Shown here: in pieces, positions 25,498 to 34,695 of the stretch
Layout: every line of letters begins with the position of its first letter
Position numbering within the stretch: the first letter of the stretch is position 1
Origin: Proluteimonas flavola
GTDB lineage: Bacteria > Pseudomonadota > Gammaproteobacteria > Xanthomonadales > Xanthomonadaceae
Length of the DNA stretch: 64,000 bases
NCBI RefSeq assembly: GCF_021191705.1
Contig: NZ_JAIWPU010000021.1
Location: forward strand, 1 to 64,000
Reading direction: 5' to 3'
Position numbers and translations under genes: made by a program
The notes under the pieces: model-generated
Seen by the model: only the letters and a program-made list of their open reading frames with translations
What the model was told of the DNA's origin: nothing
Database searches by the model: none

Positions 25498-26297
25498 GCG
25501 GCTTCCTTTGTTGCATTGGTATCGAGCCCGAAGCCGAAGGAATCCATCGACAGGATGCCGTAGGTCATGCCGCCCGGGATCCGGGTACGGGGTTCGTTGG
25601 GTGTGCTCGCGCCCGCCGCGACCAGCAGCGGCAGGTAGTGCTCCTCGGTGGGATGCGCCCGCGCGGCGTGGGGTGCGCGGGTCCGGTAGCCGACCAGCGC
25701 TTCATCGTCGCCCGTGGCGACCGCCGCTGCGACCCAGTCGGCGAACGCCTGGGCGTACTCGGGGTCGCGGACATGGCTGCGGAACTCGTAGAGGTTGTGC
25801 GTCAGGCTGCCGGAGCCGATGACCAGGACCCCACGCTCGCGCAGCGGTGCCAATGCCCGCCCCAGCCGCAGGGCGCCCGCGGCATCCATGTCGCGCGGCA
25901 GCGAGACCTGCACCACCGGGACGTCGGCAGCGGGCTTGAGGTAGCGCAGCGGCACCCAGGCGCCGTGGTCCAGGCCGCGCCGCGGGTCGAGCGTCGCCGG
26001 CAGGCCCGCGTCGGCAAGCAGTGCGACGATGTCGGCAGCGAGGTCCGGCGCGCCGGGCGGCTCGTACCTGAGCGCATACAGCGGCTCAGGGAAACCGCCG
26101 AAATCGTGGATGGTCTCCGGCCGGGCCACACCGCCGACGCGGATGCCCAGGGTCTGCCAATGCGGGGACACCACGACGATGGCCGACAGGTCCGGCAGCG
26201 ACGCGCCCAGGCGCTGGAGATTGGGGCCGAGCACGCCGGGTTCCAGCGCGAACATCGGCGAGCCGTGGGAGATGAAGAGCGACGGGATGCGGGACAT
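25494..26297 (-). CDS. DODA-type extradiol dioxygenase (LigB/YgiD family)
   Basis: A 267-residue metal enzyme of the class III extradiol type. The motifs are LFISHGSPM, VVVSPHWQT, GLDHGAWVPLRYL and GSGSLTHNL, which give the metal and catalytic histidines. Relatives open catechol rings, such as 4,5-DOPA; the true substrate here is unknown. It lies in a five-gene minus-strand operon with DoxX, a YcaC-like hydrolase and an NADP oxidoreductase, divergent from a LysR gene. The context suggests removal of catechols or quinones. Confidence 0.88.
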   Translation of the reverse strand: MSRIPSLFISHGSPMFALEPGVLGPNLQRLGASLPDLSAIVVVSPHWQTLGIRVGGVARPETIHDFGGFPEPLYALRYEPPGAPDLAADIVALLADAGLPATLDPRRGLDHGAWVPLRYLKPAADVPVVQVSLPRDMDAAGALRLGRALAPLRERGVLVIGSGSLTHNLYEFRSHVRDPEYAQAFADWVAAAVATGDDEALVGYRTRAPHAARAHPTEEHYLPLLVAAGASTPNEPRTRIPGGMTYGILSMDSFGFGLDTNATKEAA

Positions 26298-26353
26298 GGG
26301 CTGTGCTCCGGGAGCGGGCGCCAGGCGCCCGCTCGAAGGTCGGGATCGATCGA

Positions 26354-26758
26354 TCAGGCGTTGTGCGGCGTCTTCGCGTTGCGGCGCCGGCGCAGTGCGT
26401 CGAGGCTGTAGGTGCCCGCGCCGTGGGCGGCCAGCAGCAGGAATCCGCCGGCCATGCCAATGTTCTTCCAGAAGCTGGTGGCCTGCATCGCGTCGCTGAA
26501 GTCGGCGTGGAAGATCAATGCGGTCGCGACCGAAAAGGTCGCCAGGGCCAAGGCGATCCAGCGCGTGAACAGACCGGCGGCGATCGCGAGGCCGCCGCCG
26601 AGTTCCAGCACGATGACCAGCGGCAGCAGTGCGCCGGGCACGCCCATGGCCTCCATGTACTGCTGGGTGCCGGCGTAGCCGCTGATCTTGGCCCAGCCGG
26701 AGATGATGAACAGGAGCGAGAGGCCGATGCGGCCCAGCAGCGAGAGTGTGGCGTTCAT
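26354..26758 (-). CDS. DoxX family membrane protein
   Basis: A 134-residue protein with four predicted membrane segments: LLGRIGLSLLFIISGWAKI, LLPLVIVLELGGGLAIAAGL, IALALATFSVATALIF and IGMAGGFLLLAAHGAG. This is the DoxX/YphA topology, with the RIGLSLLFIISGWAKI signature. DoxX-like proteins are often found in clusters for electrophile or quinone stress. The ATG at 26758 fits the family start; upstream codons to 26857 are not family-like. Confidence 0.88.
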   Translation of the reverse strand: MNATLSLLGRIGLSLLFIISGWAKISGYAGTQQYMEAMGVPGALLPLVIVLELGGGLAIAAGLFTRWIALALATFSVATALIFHADFSDAMQATSFWKNIGMAGGFLLLAAHGAGTYSLDALRRRRNAKTPHNA

Positions 26759-26869
26759 GTCGGTGTCCTTGGAAGTCGACGTCGGGAATGTCGGCGCGGG
26801 CAGGGCGCGGTTCGTCCCTTGCCCGTCACCTTGGTGGAAGCCCGCGCCGGACGGCACGGGCGGGTTGGG

Positions 26870-27664
26870 TTACTTGACCAGGCCGAACGGATCGGGCACC
26901 GGCCGCTTGGCCGGATCGGCGTTGTTCCAGAAATGCTGCACGACCCAGCCGTACTCGGGCAGGCCGTTGATGAACGGCGGCAGCATGCTGTCGCCCGAAG
27001 GCAGCTTCCAGTCGGCCTGCAGTTCCGCGCCAAGCGCATAGACGGTATTGAGCTGTGCGCCCGCGGCGCTCATGCGCTGCATCGCGGCCTCGGCCTCGTA
27101 CTTGCTCCAGGCGCCGGAGGCGTCGACGACCGGATGCACGACGTAACCGTCGTTGATCATCGCCAGGGTCGGCAGCGTGACGCAGGTCCCGAGCGTCACG
27201 CCGGAGATGATGATGTGCCGACGCCCGGTCCTGGCAACCAGATCCTCCAGCGCCGCGCGGAAGGTCGGATCCTCGTAGGCGTTGATGATGCCGGTGCGAC
27301 GGTGGATCGGCTGGTCGTTGAAGATCTCCTTCAATTCCGGCAGCAGGTCGCCGTTCTGCCATTGGGCATTGGACGAGGACAGCAGCACCGGGATGCCCAG
27401 CGCGCCGGCCATCTGCGCCAGCGCCAGGACGTTGGCCTTGTAGCCGGACGCCTGGGCGAAATCGCGCACGCTGGCCATCAGTCCGATCTGGTGGTCGATG
27501 AACAGCATGATGCTGTTGTCCGGCGTGGGCTTTTCGTAGGCCGCGCGGCCGGCCTTGCGGGCGTCGGCCGCGGTCGTCCTGAGCGGCAGCACCTGGTCGC
27601 CGATGGGACTGACGATGTCGGTGGGGCGCTGCTGCGCGACGGTCTGGGTCTGTTCGTCGTTCAT
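26870..27664 (-). CDS. YcaC-like cysteine hydrolase (isochorismatase family)
   Basis: A 264-residue protein of the isochorismatase-like fold. The motif MLFIDHQIGLM gives the catalytic Asp, and SGVTLGTCVTLPTL the catalytic Cys. About 45 residues precede the fold, and a ~60-residue extension follows it (ELQADWKL to the end), both as in YcaC-type hydrolases of uncertain substrate. It lies 34 bases after the NADP-binding oxidoreductase gene in the same operon. Confidence 0.85.
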   Translation of the reverse strand: MNDEQTQTVAQQRPTDIVSPIGDQVLPLRTTAADARKAGRAAYEKPTPDNSIMLFIDHQIGLMASVRDFAQASGYKANVLALAQMAGALGIPVLLSSSNAQWQNGDLLPELKEIFNDQPIHRRTGIINAYEDPTFRAALEDLVARTGRRHIIISGVTLGTCVTLPTLAMINDGYVVHPVVDASGAWSKYEAEAAMQRMSAAGAQLNTVYALGAELQADWKLPSGDSMLPPFINGLPEYGWVVQHFWNNADPAKRPVPDPFGLVK

Positions 27665-27698
27665 GGTCTTGGCTCCGGGGTGGGTGAGGCGCGTCCGA

Positions 27699-28331
27699 TC
27701 AGCCGCGGTGGATCCAGGTAGGCGCGATCTGCGTACCCTGGCCGGCACCGTAGGCGAAGTAGATGTTCAGGCCGGCCACCGGCTCCAGGTAGCGCGCGTT
27801 CTTCAGCCCGCCCGCGTCGACCGGCTGGAAGCCGATGCTCTCGGCCAGCGCGCGTACGGTCTGCTTGGCGCGTTCGTCGTCGCCGGCGTAGAAAACCGGC
27901 ACGGTCTGGCCGTTCGCGAAGGCCGGGCCTTCGGCCAGCACCTGGGCCAGCACGGTGTTGAACGCCTTGACCACCTGCGCGCCGGGCAGCGCCTTGGCGA
28001 TCTCCTCGGCGGCGGAGGTCTCGTAGCCCAGGGTCAGGCCCATGAAGTCGGCGGTCAGCGGGTTGGTGATGTCGACCACGACGCGGCCTTCCAGCGAACC
28101 CAGCGCCTGCAGCGCGGGGACGGCGTCGGCATAGCCGGTGGCGACGATGACGACCTGCGAGTCGCCCAGGGCCTCGGCAGGCGCCACGGCGGTTGCGCCG
28201 GGGTGGGCGGCGGCCAGGGCCTGGGCCTTGGCCAGATCGCGCGCGGTCACGCGGACCTGGTGGCCGGCGGCGGTGAGTTGCTTGACGAAGCCTGCGCCCA
28301 TGTTGCCGGCGCCGATGAGGGTGATGTTCAT
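27699..28331 (-). CDS. NADP-binding oxidoreductase (F420:NADP reductase-like)
   Basis: A 210-residue protein with an N-terminal Rossmann fold (ITLIGAGNMGAGFVKQLTAAGH, then RVTARD), the segment VVVDITNPLTADF and the helical VVKAFNTV. This is the NADPH-dependent F420 reductase-like family (COG2085), common in bacteria without F420, where the substrate is often a flavin or quinone-like compound. It is the first gene of the module 1 operon; its promoter region (28332-28487) is shared with a divergent LysR gene. Confidence 0.87.
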   Translation of the reverse strand: MNITLIGAGNMGAGFVKQLTAAGHQVRVTARDLAKAQALAAAHPGATAVAPAEALGDSQVVIVATGYADAVPALQALGSLEGRVVVDITNPLTADFMGLTLGYETSAAEEIAKALPGAQVVKAFNTVLAQVLAEGPAFANGQTVPVFYAGDDERAKQTVRALAESIGFQPVDAGGLKNARYLEPVAGLNIYFAYGAGQGTQIAPTWIHRG

Positions 28332-28441
28332 GGCGATGATCCTGTTGCGTGAGAGGAATGAGTCGTCGAGCCCGGAGATCATGTGCGCCGAGCCGTCGCC
28401 GGTCTGTCGGCGTGGTGACACTGTATTGGCCACTCGTACGG

Positions 28442-28449
28442 CGATAAAC
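28442..28449. promoter_or_regulatory. CGATAAAC element in the module 1 promoter
   Basis: CGATAAACTCATCGATC begins at 28442, between the divergent LysR gene and the operon that starts at 28331. The same CGATAAAC word, also followed by an ATCGATC-like stretch, occurs at 40769 in front of the third LysR gene. The region is AT-rich compared with the coding DNA. It could be a LysR site; it is a small match and may be chance. Confidence 0.3.
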
Positions 28450-28487
28450 TCATCGATCATGAATAGATTGTCTTGGAATTCGAGACT

Positions 28488-29387
28488 ATGGATCTGCTCC
28501 AGGCCATGAAGACCTTCACCGCCGTGGTCGAGGCCGGCAGCTTCGTCGGTGCCATGGAGGCCGCCGGCCTGTCCAAGCCGGCGGTATCGCGCCATGTCAA
28601 CGAACTGGAAGAACACCTGGGCACGCGCCTGCTGCAGCGGACCACGCGCCGCCTGTCGCTGACCGGCGAGGGCCAGGCCTACTACCAGCGCTGCAAGGAG
28701 ATCCTGGCGGCGGTCCAGGAGGCCGAGGCGGAAGTGGGCGCCAGTGCACTCCAGGCGCAGGGGCCGCTGCGCATCGGTGCGCCGCAGACCTTCGGCATGT
28801 TGCACCTGGCCGCGCTGTGGGGGCGATTCGCGGCGGAAAACCCGCAGGTCACCCTGGACATCGTCCTGTCGGACCGCGTGGTCGACCTGGTCGAGGAGGG
28901 CTACGACCTGGTGGTGCGCATCGCGCGGCTGTCCGAGTCCAGCCTGGTCAGCCGACCGCTCGCCCGCACCCGCATGGTGGTCTGCGCCTCGCCGGACTAC
29001 CTCGCCGAGCGGGGCACGCCCGTGCACCCGCACGAGCTCGCCCGGCACGACGTGATCTCCTACACCTACTGGTCATCGGGCGATACCTGGAGCTTCCAGG
29101 GACCTGCGGGCGAAGTGAGCGTGCGCACGCGCTCGCGCATCCACGCCAACAACGGAGACACCTGCCGGGCGGCGGCGCTGGCCCACCAGGGGATCATCCT
29201 GCAGCCGGATTTCCTGGTGTACGAGGACCTGCGCAGCGGTGCGCTGGTGGAACTGATGCCGGCGTTCCGCGCCGCGGAACTGGGCATCTTCGCCGTCTAT
29301 CCCACGCGCAAGCAGCTGCCGCTGAAGGTGCGGCGGCTGGTGGATTTCCTCGTCGACGCGCTGCGGGCGCCGCCCTGGGCGCAGTGA
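28488..29387 (+). CDS. LysR family regulator of module 1
   Basis: A 299-residue regulator of the CrgA/DmlR-like group. The winged helix reads MKTFTAVVEAGSFVGAMEAAGLSKPAVSRHVNELEEHLGTRLLQRTTRRLSLT; the rest is a type 2 periplasmic-binding-like ligand domain. The ATG at 28488 is chosen; a TTG at 28473 would add five residues. It is divergent from the operon 28331-24823 and so probably controls it. Confidence 0.9.
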   Translation: MDLLQAMKTFTAVVEAGSFVGAMEAAGLSKPAVSRHVNELEEHLGTRLLQRTTRRLSLTGEGQAYYQRCKEILAAVQEAEAEVGASALQAQGPLRIGAPQTFGMLHLAALWGRFAAENPQVTLDIVLSDRVVDLVEEGYDLVVRIARLSESSLVSRPLARTRMVVCASPDYLAERGTPVHPHELARHDVISYTYWSSGDTWSFQGPAGEVSVRTRSRIHANNGDTCRAAALAHQGIILQPDFLVYEDLRSGALVELMPAFRAAELGIFAVYPTRKQLPLKVRRLVDFLVDALRAPPWAQ

Positions 29388-29411
29388 CGGCGGGGCGCGG
29401 AAGCGGCCCCG

Positions 29412-30431
29412 TCAGAACTCCTTGAGTTCCGGCGAGCCACGCTGGTGCCAGGTCGGATACGGCGGCGGGGTGTCGCTGGCGGCGTCGAGCCTAGCCACCT
29501 GCTCGGGCGTCAGGCTCCAGCCGACCGCGCCGATGTTCTCGATCAGTTGCTGCTCGTTGCGCGCGCCGATGATGACGTTGCTCACCGTCGGCCGCTGCAG
29601 CAGCCAGTTCAGGGCGACCTGCGGGATGGTCCTGCCGGCCTCCCGGGCAATCTCGTCGAGCGCATCGACGATGGCGAACAGATGCTCCTGGTCGTACTTC
29701 AGGCCCGTGCCGGCGCCGTCGAAGGCGCGGGTCCCCGGCTGCGGCTCGCGGTCCCTGCGGATCTTGCCGGTCAGCGTGCCCCAGCCGAGCGGCGACCAGA
29801 CCATCGCGCCGACGCCTTCGGCCTGCCCCAGCGGCATCAGCTCCCATTCGTAGTCGCGGTGCAGCAGCGAGTAGTAGGCCTGGTGCGAGATGTGCCGCGG
29901 GTAGCCGTAGCGGTCGGACACGCAGAGCGATTTCATCAGGTGCCAGCCGGAGAAGTTGGAGCAGCCCACGTAGCGGACCTTGCCCGAGCGCACCAGCTGG
30001 TCGAGCGTGGACAGGGTCTCCTCGAGCGGCGTATTGAGATCCTGGCCGTGCAGCTGGTAGAGATCGATGTGATCCGTTCCCAGGCGTTGCAGCGACTTGT
30101 CGACGGTATCGAGCAGGTGCTGCCGGGAGGAGCCGTAGTCGTTCGGCCCGGTGCCGGTGGCGAAGGTGGCCTTGGTGGAGATCAGCACGCGGTTGCGCTT
30201 GCCCTTGATCGCCGCGCCCAGGATCGTCTCGGCCAGCCCGTCGGAATAGGCGTCGGCGCTGTCGAACAGCGAGATCCCGTGGTCGAGGCAGACGTCGATC
30301 AGCCGCTCGGCGCCTTTGGCGTCGGTGGAGCCCCAGGCGCGGAAGAACGCATTGCCGCCACCGAAGGTCGCGGTTCCGAAACTCAAGGCCGGCACGCGCA
30401 GGCCGGAACGGCCGAATCTTCTGTATTCCAT
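29412..30431 (-). CDS. Aldo/keto reductase
   Basis: A 339-residue TIM-barrel NADPH reductase of carbonyl compounds. Visible motifs are SLFDSADAYSDG (catalytic Asp and Tyr), LISTKATF (catalytic Lys), IDLYQLHGQD (His) and VIIGARNEQQL for NADPH. The family start MEYRRFGRSGLRV begins at 30431. It lies downstream of a quinone oxidoreductase gene, 62 bases apart, both facing away from the second LysR gene. The substrate is unknown. Confidence 0.93.
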   Translation of the reverse strand: MEYRRFGRSGLRVPALSFGTATFGGGNAFFRAWGSTDAKGAERLIDVCLDHGISLFDSADAYSDGLAETILGAAIKGKRNRVLISTKATFATGTGPNDYGSSRQHLLDTVDKSLQRLGTDHIDLYQLHGQDLNTPLEETLSTLDQLVRSGKVRYVGCSNFSGWHLMKSLCVSDRYGYPRHISHQAYYSLLHRDYEWELMPLGQAEGVGAMVWSPLGWGTLTGKIRRDREPQPGTRAFDGAGTGLKYDQEHLFAIVDALDEIAREAGRTIPQVALNWLLQRPTVSNVIIGARNEQQLIENIGAVGWSLTPEQVARLDAASDTPPPYPTWHQRGSPELKEF

Positions 30432-30493
30432 CAGGTTGACCTCATAGGTTGCTGACAAATTGCCCGAATGCCACGTGGGTCGCAGGCGCCGGG

Positions 30494-31507
30494 TCAGGCG
30501 ACCTGGAAGACATCGACGACGATCTTCCCCTTTGCCTGCCCGGATTCGAGCTTGCGATGGGCGTCGGCGACTCGCGACAGTGTGAACCGCTCCGGATCCA
30601 GCCGGGGTTTCAACTTGCCGTCCTCGACCATCGTGGCGATGGTCTCCAGGATCTGCCCTTGCCGGGTCGTATCCGTCCCGAACATGATCGGGATCAGCAC
30701 CAGCAGCGTGTGCAGGTTGGCACCCTTGAGGTAGAGCGGCGCGAGATTGTGGCTTGCGGCGCCGACCACGGTGACGACGTCCCCGCCGGGGCGGATCATC
30801 TGGAAGGCCGCGTCCAGCGCCGGCCCGCCGACCGTGTCGAAAATGACGTCGAAGCCTTGTCCCTGGGTATGGGCCTGCACCACCTGCGCAGGACTGGTAT
30901 CGGAAAGATCGATGCAGGCGCGCGCCCCGGCCGCCAGCGCCAGTGCGCTGCTCTCGGCCGACCGGGTCGCCGCCACCACGTGGGCGCCGGCCGCGCCGGC
31001 CAGTTGCACCGCCATGGTGCCGACGCCGCCGGCGCCTCCCACAATCAGGACCCGGCTGGCCGGCCTGATGGCGACCTTCTCGAACAGCGCCTTCCATGCG
31101 GTCGTCGCCACCAGCGGCAGGGCCGCGGCGGCGCGGAAATCCAGGTTGGCCGGCTTGCGCGCCAGCAGCGCGGCGTCGAACACCGCGTACTCGGCAAGCG
31201 CGCCCGGCACGTCGCCCGCTGGCCCCCTGAAGCCGCCGGCGAAGCCGAACACCTCCTCGCCCGCCTTGAACCGGGTGACCCCCTCGCCGACGGCGTCGAC
31301 GACGCCGGCGAAATCGGTCTGCAGCACGGCCGGGAAGCGGGCGGGCGTCATCGGCAGCGAGGCCTTGCGGACCTTGATGTCGATCGGGTTGAGGCCCGAG
31401 GCCATCACCCGGACCCGGACCTGTCCGGCCTGCGGCTGCGGCAGCGGAAGGTCGATCGGCTCGAGTACGTCCGGGCCACCTTGCTCGACGGCGACGACAG
31501 CTTTCAT
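30494..31507 (-). CDS. Zinc-independent quinone oxidoreductase/alcohol dehydrogenase-like protein
   Basis: A 337-residue MDR-superfamily protein. The N-terminal GroES-like fold has SGLNPIDIKVRKA, and the Rossmann motif is VGGAGGVGTMAVQLAG. The cysteines of zinc enzymes are missing, so it is of the NADPH:quinone reductase type. It is the first gene behind the promoter region shared with the LysR gene at 31600. Reduction of quinones or enones is the likely activity. Confidence 0.9.
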   Translation of the reverse strand: MKAVVAVEQGGPDVLEPIDLPLPQPQAGQVRVRVMASGLNPIDIKVRKASLPMTPARFPAVLQTDFAGVVDAVGEGVTRFKAGEEVFGFAGGFRGPAGDVPGALAEYAVFDAALLARKPANLDFRAAAALPLVATTAWKALFEKVAIRPASRVLIVGGAGGVGTMAVQLAGAAGAHVVAATRSAESSALALAAGARACIDLSDTSPAQVVQAHTQGQGFDVIFDTVGGPALDAAFQMIRPGGDVVTVVGAASHNLAPLYLKGANLHTLLVLIPIMFGTDTTRQGQILETIATMVEDGKLKPRLDPERFTLSRVADAHRKLESGQAKGKIVVDVFQVA

Positions 31508-31599
31508 GGGAAAGCACCCTGCGCTTGAGAATGGAAGCCACAGTGTATTGCGTGCCAGAATCACCACAAAGGCGGAAAAATCCAAGAGACTGTTTCCCC

Positions 31600-32532
31600 A
31601 TGAGCAGCAATGAGCGACTGCAGCACAAGGTGGCGGGGATCGAGGAATTCGTCCGCGTCGCCGAGACACTGAGCTTCAGGCGCGCGGCCGATTCGCTGGG
31701 GCAGGCATCGTCCGCCGTGTCCAGGGCGATCCGGCAACTGGAGGAGCGGCTGGGTGTCCGGCTGTTCCACCGCACCACGCGCAGCGTCAGCCTGACCGAC
31801 GAGGGCGCGACCCTCTATGTCCAGGCCAGCCGCTGGCTCGGCGAGCTCGACGACATGCGCAGCCTGTTCAATGGGGACCCTGCCGATCTGAGCGGATCGA
31901 TCCGGATCGACCTGCCCATGACCTTCGGCCGCGAGCTGGTGATGCCCCACCTGGCGCGGTTCCTGGACGAGCATCCCAGGCTGTCGGTCGAAGTCCGGCT
32001 CAACGACCACCACGTCAATCTGGTGGCCGAAGCCGTGGACCTGGCCTTGCGCATCGGCGAGCTGGGCGATTCCGAACTGGTGGTCAGGCCGCTGGGAACG
32101 GTCGCGCTGGGCACCTTCATCTGCCCGCAGTGCCTCGACCGCCATGGCCGGCCGCAGGTGCCCGAGGATCTGCTGTCGCACCGGCTGATCGCCTTCATGC
32201 CGCCGTCCGGGCGGCCGAAGCCGATGCTGTACCGCCAGGGGAGCGAGGAGATCGCCATCGACACCCGCCATTGCGTGGCAAGTTTCACCAATGGGGAGGC
32301 GATGATGAGCGCGGTGGCCGCGGGCGTCGGTATCGCCCAGATTCCTGCCTTCTATGCGCAGCGAGGGCTGGCGCAGGGGCGCCTGGTGCAGGTCCTGGCG
32401 GGACAGGACGCCCCCGGCCCCTCGATGCAGCTGGTCTACCCCTCGCGCCGGCAACTGCCCAGGCGCGTGCGCGCGTTGGTCGCATTCCTGGCCGATGCCG
32501 TGGAGCAGGCGCTGGTGGGCAGTCGTCCCTGA
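31600..32532 (+). CDS. LysR family regulator of module 2
   Basis: A 310-residue regulator; the DNA-binding part reads EEFVRVAETLSFRRAADSLGQASSAVSRAIRQLEERLGVRLFHRTTRSVSLT, and a ligand domain follows. The ATG at 31600 is taken because family homology begins within 15 residues. It is divergent from the quinone oxidoreductase and aldo/keto reductase genes, 92 bases apart, and probably controls them. Confidence 0.9.
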   Translation: MSSNERLQHKVAGIEEFVRVAETLSFRRAADSLGQASSAVSRAIRQLEERLGVRLFHRTTRSVSLTDEGATLYVQASRWLGELDDMRSLFNGDPADLSGSIRIDLPMTFGRELVMPHLARFLDEHPRLSVEVRLNDHHVNLVAEAVDLALRIGELGDSELVVRPLGTVALGTFICPQCLDRHGRPQVPEDLLSHRLIAFMPPSGRPKPMLYRQGSEEIAIDTRHCVASFTNGEAMMSAVAAGVGIAQIPAFYAQRGLAQGRLVQVLAGQDAPGPSMQLVYPSRRQLPRRVRALVAFLADAVEQALVGSRP

Positions 32533-32564
32533 CGGCTCGTCGTCCATTGGGCCGCGCAGGCGGC

Positions 32565-34541
32565 CTAGTCCGAAAGTCGGTCGGCGCGCGGTGCGGAGGC
32601 GAACATCGCCGCATGCGCATTGAATTCACGGGCGGCCAGCTCGAGCAGCCAGCGGATCCTGGTCGTCTGCGCGCCGTCGGGCCGAGCGCCCTCCGGATCG
32701 GCCTGGCCGAGTTGCCGGGCGCATTCCCGTAATCGCGTTGCCACCCGATGCGGATCGTCGAGCGGCGCGCAGGTCAGGCGCAGCGTCTCCCGGACGGCGT
32801 CGCGCTCCAGGGGCGGCAGGTCCGCCATTTCCATGTCCCCCAGCCTGAAAAGCGCATGGCCCAGCGTCAGTGCGGCCAGGGCGTCCTCGACCTGCTGGAC
32901 CTGCCCGCGCGACCGGACCGCGAGGCTGAAGACCAGATAGCGCAAGCGCGCGAGATGGCGCTCGGCCCAGGGCGTCCCGGCACGGATCGAGATCGCCGAG
33001 ATCTCGCGGCGGATGGACGCGCGCAGATGGCGCCTGCGGCGGGCCGGGTTCATCGGCAGCAGCCAGCGGTAGAGGGCGTAGTTCAGCACGATCCCGCCCA
33101 GCAGCAGCGCCTCGCTGGCGATGACGGCCGCGGCCGTGCTGGGACTGGTATCGACCGGCCGCGCCAGCACCGCGAAGAGCATGTTGAAGGCGAGCCCGAT
33201 GAACAGCGTGCCCTGCCGCGCCTGCAGCAGCGAGGCGGCGAACACCAGGGGCACGGCCAGCAGCAGCGAAAGCCAGCCGTCCGAAACCTCCGGCAGCACG
33301 ACCAAGCGCCAGAGTGCGGCGGGGACGGCCGCGGCCAGGCCGCCCAGGAGGATGTGCCTGACGATGGTCGCCGGTGCGTCCACCATCGAGTAGAGCACGG
33401 TGAAGATGCTGGTTCCGAGCAGCAGATAGCGGAGCGGCTCCCAGTCGATGGCCAGCCAGGCCAGTCCCGCCAGGGAGGTGGCGAGCGCCCCGCGCAGCAT
33501 CGCCAGGCGCAGGCCCGCTGCGTCCGGATGGGGCCGCGATGCGCGCGGCGCAGGCGCGTCGTCCGCACCCAGGAGTCGCCGATGACTCCGGGACGCCCGG
33601 TCGAGCAACGTCCGCATCTCCGCCAGGACGGGCGACAGCACCGGATCGGATGCCTCCAGTTGCCGGGAGGCGGCAATGACGTCATCGAGGTGGAGTGCCC
33701 CGCCTTCGGACAGTGCGCGCGCGGACGCCTCGAACGCGTCCCGCAGCGCCGCCAGGCCGGCATGCCCCGGCGCCTGTACCGGCGCTTCGCGCGAACGGAT
33801 CGCGCGGGCGACGACGACCAGGTCGAGAAGAAACGCGAACAGCGCGTTCAACTCCCCGAGCTTTCGCCGCCCGGCGATCGACCCGGCGACGGCGTCCTCG
33901 GCGGAAGCTTCGAGTGCGGCGAGCCCCAGCAGGAACTCGCGCTCCTTGCCGAAGGACCGCGCGTCGCTTTCCTTCAGGGCGTCGGCGATCAGTGCCAGCG
34001 CCTGCGCCACCACCGTCCGGGCCCGGCCGGCAATGGCAGGGCCCGGCGTGGCCGGTCCCAGGGCGAGCGCCACCGCGATGGCCGCGACGATCCCGATGAC
34101 ATTGTCCAGCGCGCGGGCGGCCGCGAACGCCGCAGGATCGATACCGGTGCCCAGCGTCAACGACACGATGACGGCCGAGGTCAGCCCGCACAGCGCCGCG
34201 CCATAGGCACGCTGGTGCCGCATCGCATTGGCGACGCCGCAGCAGACTGCGATCCACAGCGCAAGCCCGGCCAGCGACACCACGGCCGACCCGCCGCCGG
34301 CGGTCACCAGCAGCGCGCCCGCCACGGCGCCGACCAGGGTGCCGACCAGCTGCGCCAGACTGCGCTCGAACAGCAGGCCCCGCGGCGGCTGGCCGATCAT
34401 CCAGACCGCCATGGCCGCCCACCAGGGATTCTCGAGTCCGGCGGCCGTCGCGATCGACATCGCGACCATCGAAGCCAAGGTCAGGCGGATGGCCGTATTG
34501 CGGGTGGCCGGATCGAGGAGGGGAGCAATCAGGGACTTCAA
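32565..34541 (-). CDS. FUSC family membrane transporter (aromatic-acid efflux type)
   Basis: A 658-residue inner-membrane protein with two sets of membrane segments, in an FUSC repeat layout: the first within residues 15-170 (starting AIRLTLASMVAMSIATA), the second in the middle (from LRLAMLRGALATSLAGLAWLAI). WAAMAVWMIGQPPRG is the typical first motif. Relatives such as AaeB export aromatic carboxylic acids. It is the last gene of module 3; aldehyde and alcohol dehydrogenase genes precede it, which fits export of the acid they would form. The membrane fusion partner (AaeA type) is not present. Confidence 0.87.
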   Translation of the reverse strand: MKSLIAPLLDPATRNTAIRLTLASMVAMSIATAAGLENPWWAAMAVWMIGQPPRGLLFERSLAQLVGTLVGAVAGALLVTAGGGSAVVSLAGLALWIAVCCGVANAMRHQRAYGAALCGLTSAVIVSLTLGTGIDPAAFAAARALDNVIGIVAAIAVALALGPATPGPAIAGRARTVVAQALALIADALKESDARSFGKEREFLLGLAALEASAEDAVAGSIAGRRKLGELNALFAFLLDLVVVARAIRSREAPVQAPGHAGLAALRDAFEASARALSEGGALHLDDVIAASRQLEASDPVLSPVLAEMRTLLDRASRSHRRLLGADDAPAPRASRPHPDAAGLRLAMLRGALATSLAGLAWLAIDWEPLRYLLLGTSIFTVLYSMVDAPATIVRHILLGGLAAAVPAALWRLVVLPEVSDGWLSLLLAVPLVFAASLLQARQGTLFIGLAFNMLFAVLARPVDTSPSTAAAVIASEALLLGGIVLNYALYRWLLPMNPARRRRHLRASIRREISAISIRAGTPWAERHLARLRYLVFSLAVRSRGQVQQVEDALAALTLGHALFRLGDMEMADLPPLERDAVRETLRLTCAPLDDPHRVATRLRECARQLGQADPEGARPDGAQTTRIRWLLELAAREFNAHAAMFASAPRADRLSD

Positions 34542-34695
34542 GGGGCATCACGTGCGGGGCGGCGCCGGCCTCGCGAAGCCGGCGCAGCGAGCAGGACTTC
34601 GATCGCAGCCGCGGCGCCGGCCGGGCGCGTCGAAAAAACATCGCTTGCCCGTCGACGACGGGCAAGCGGCGGTCATGGGCGGGCAGCGTTGCCGC

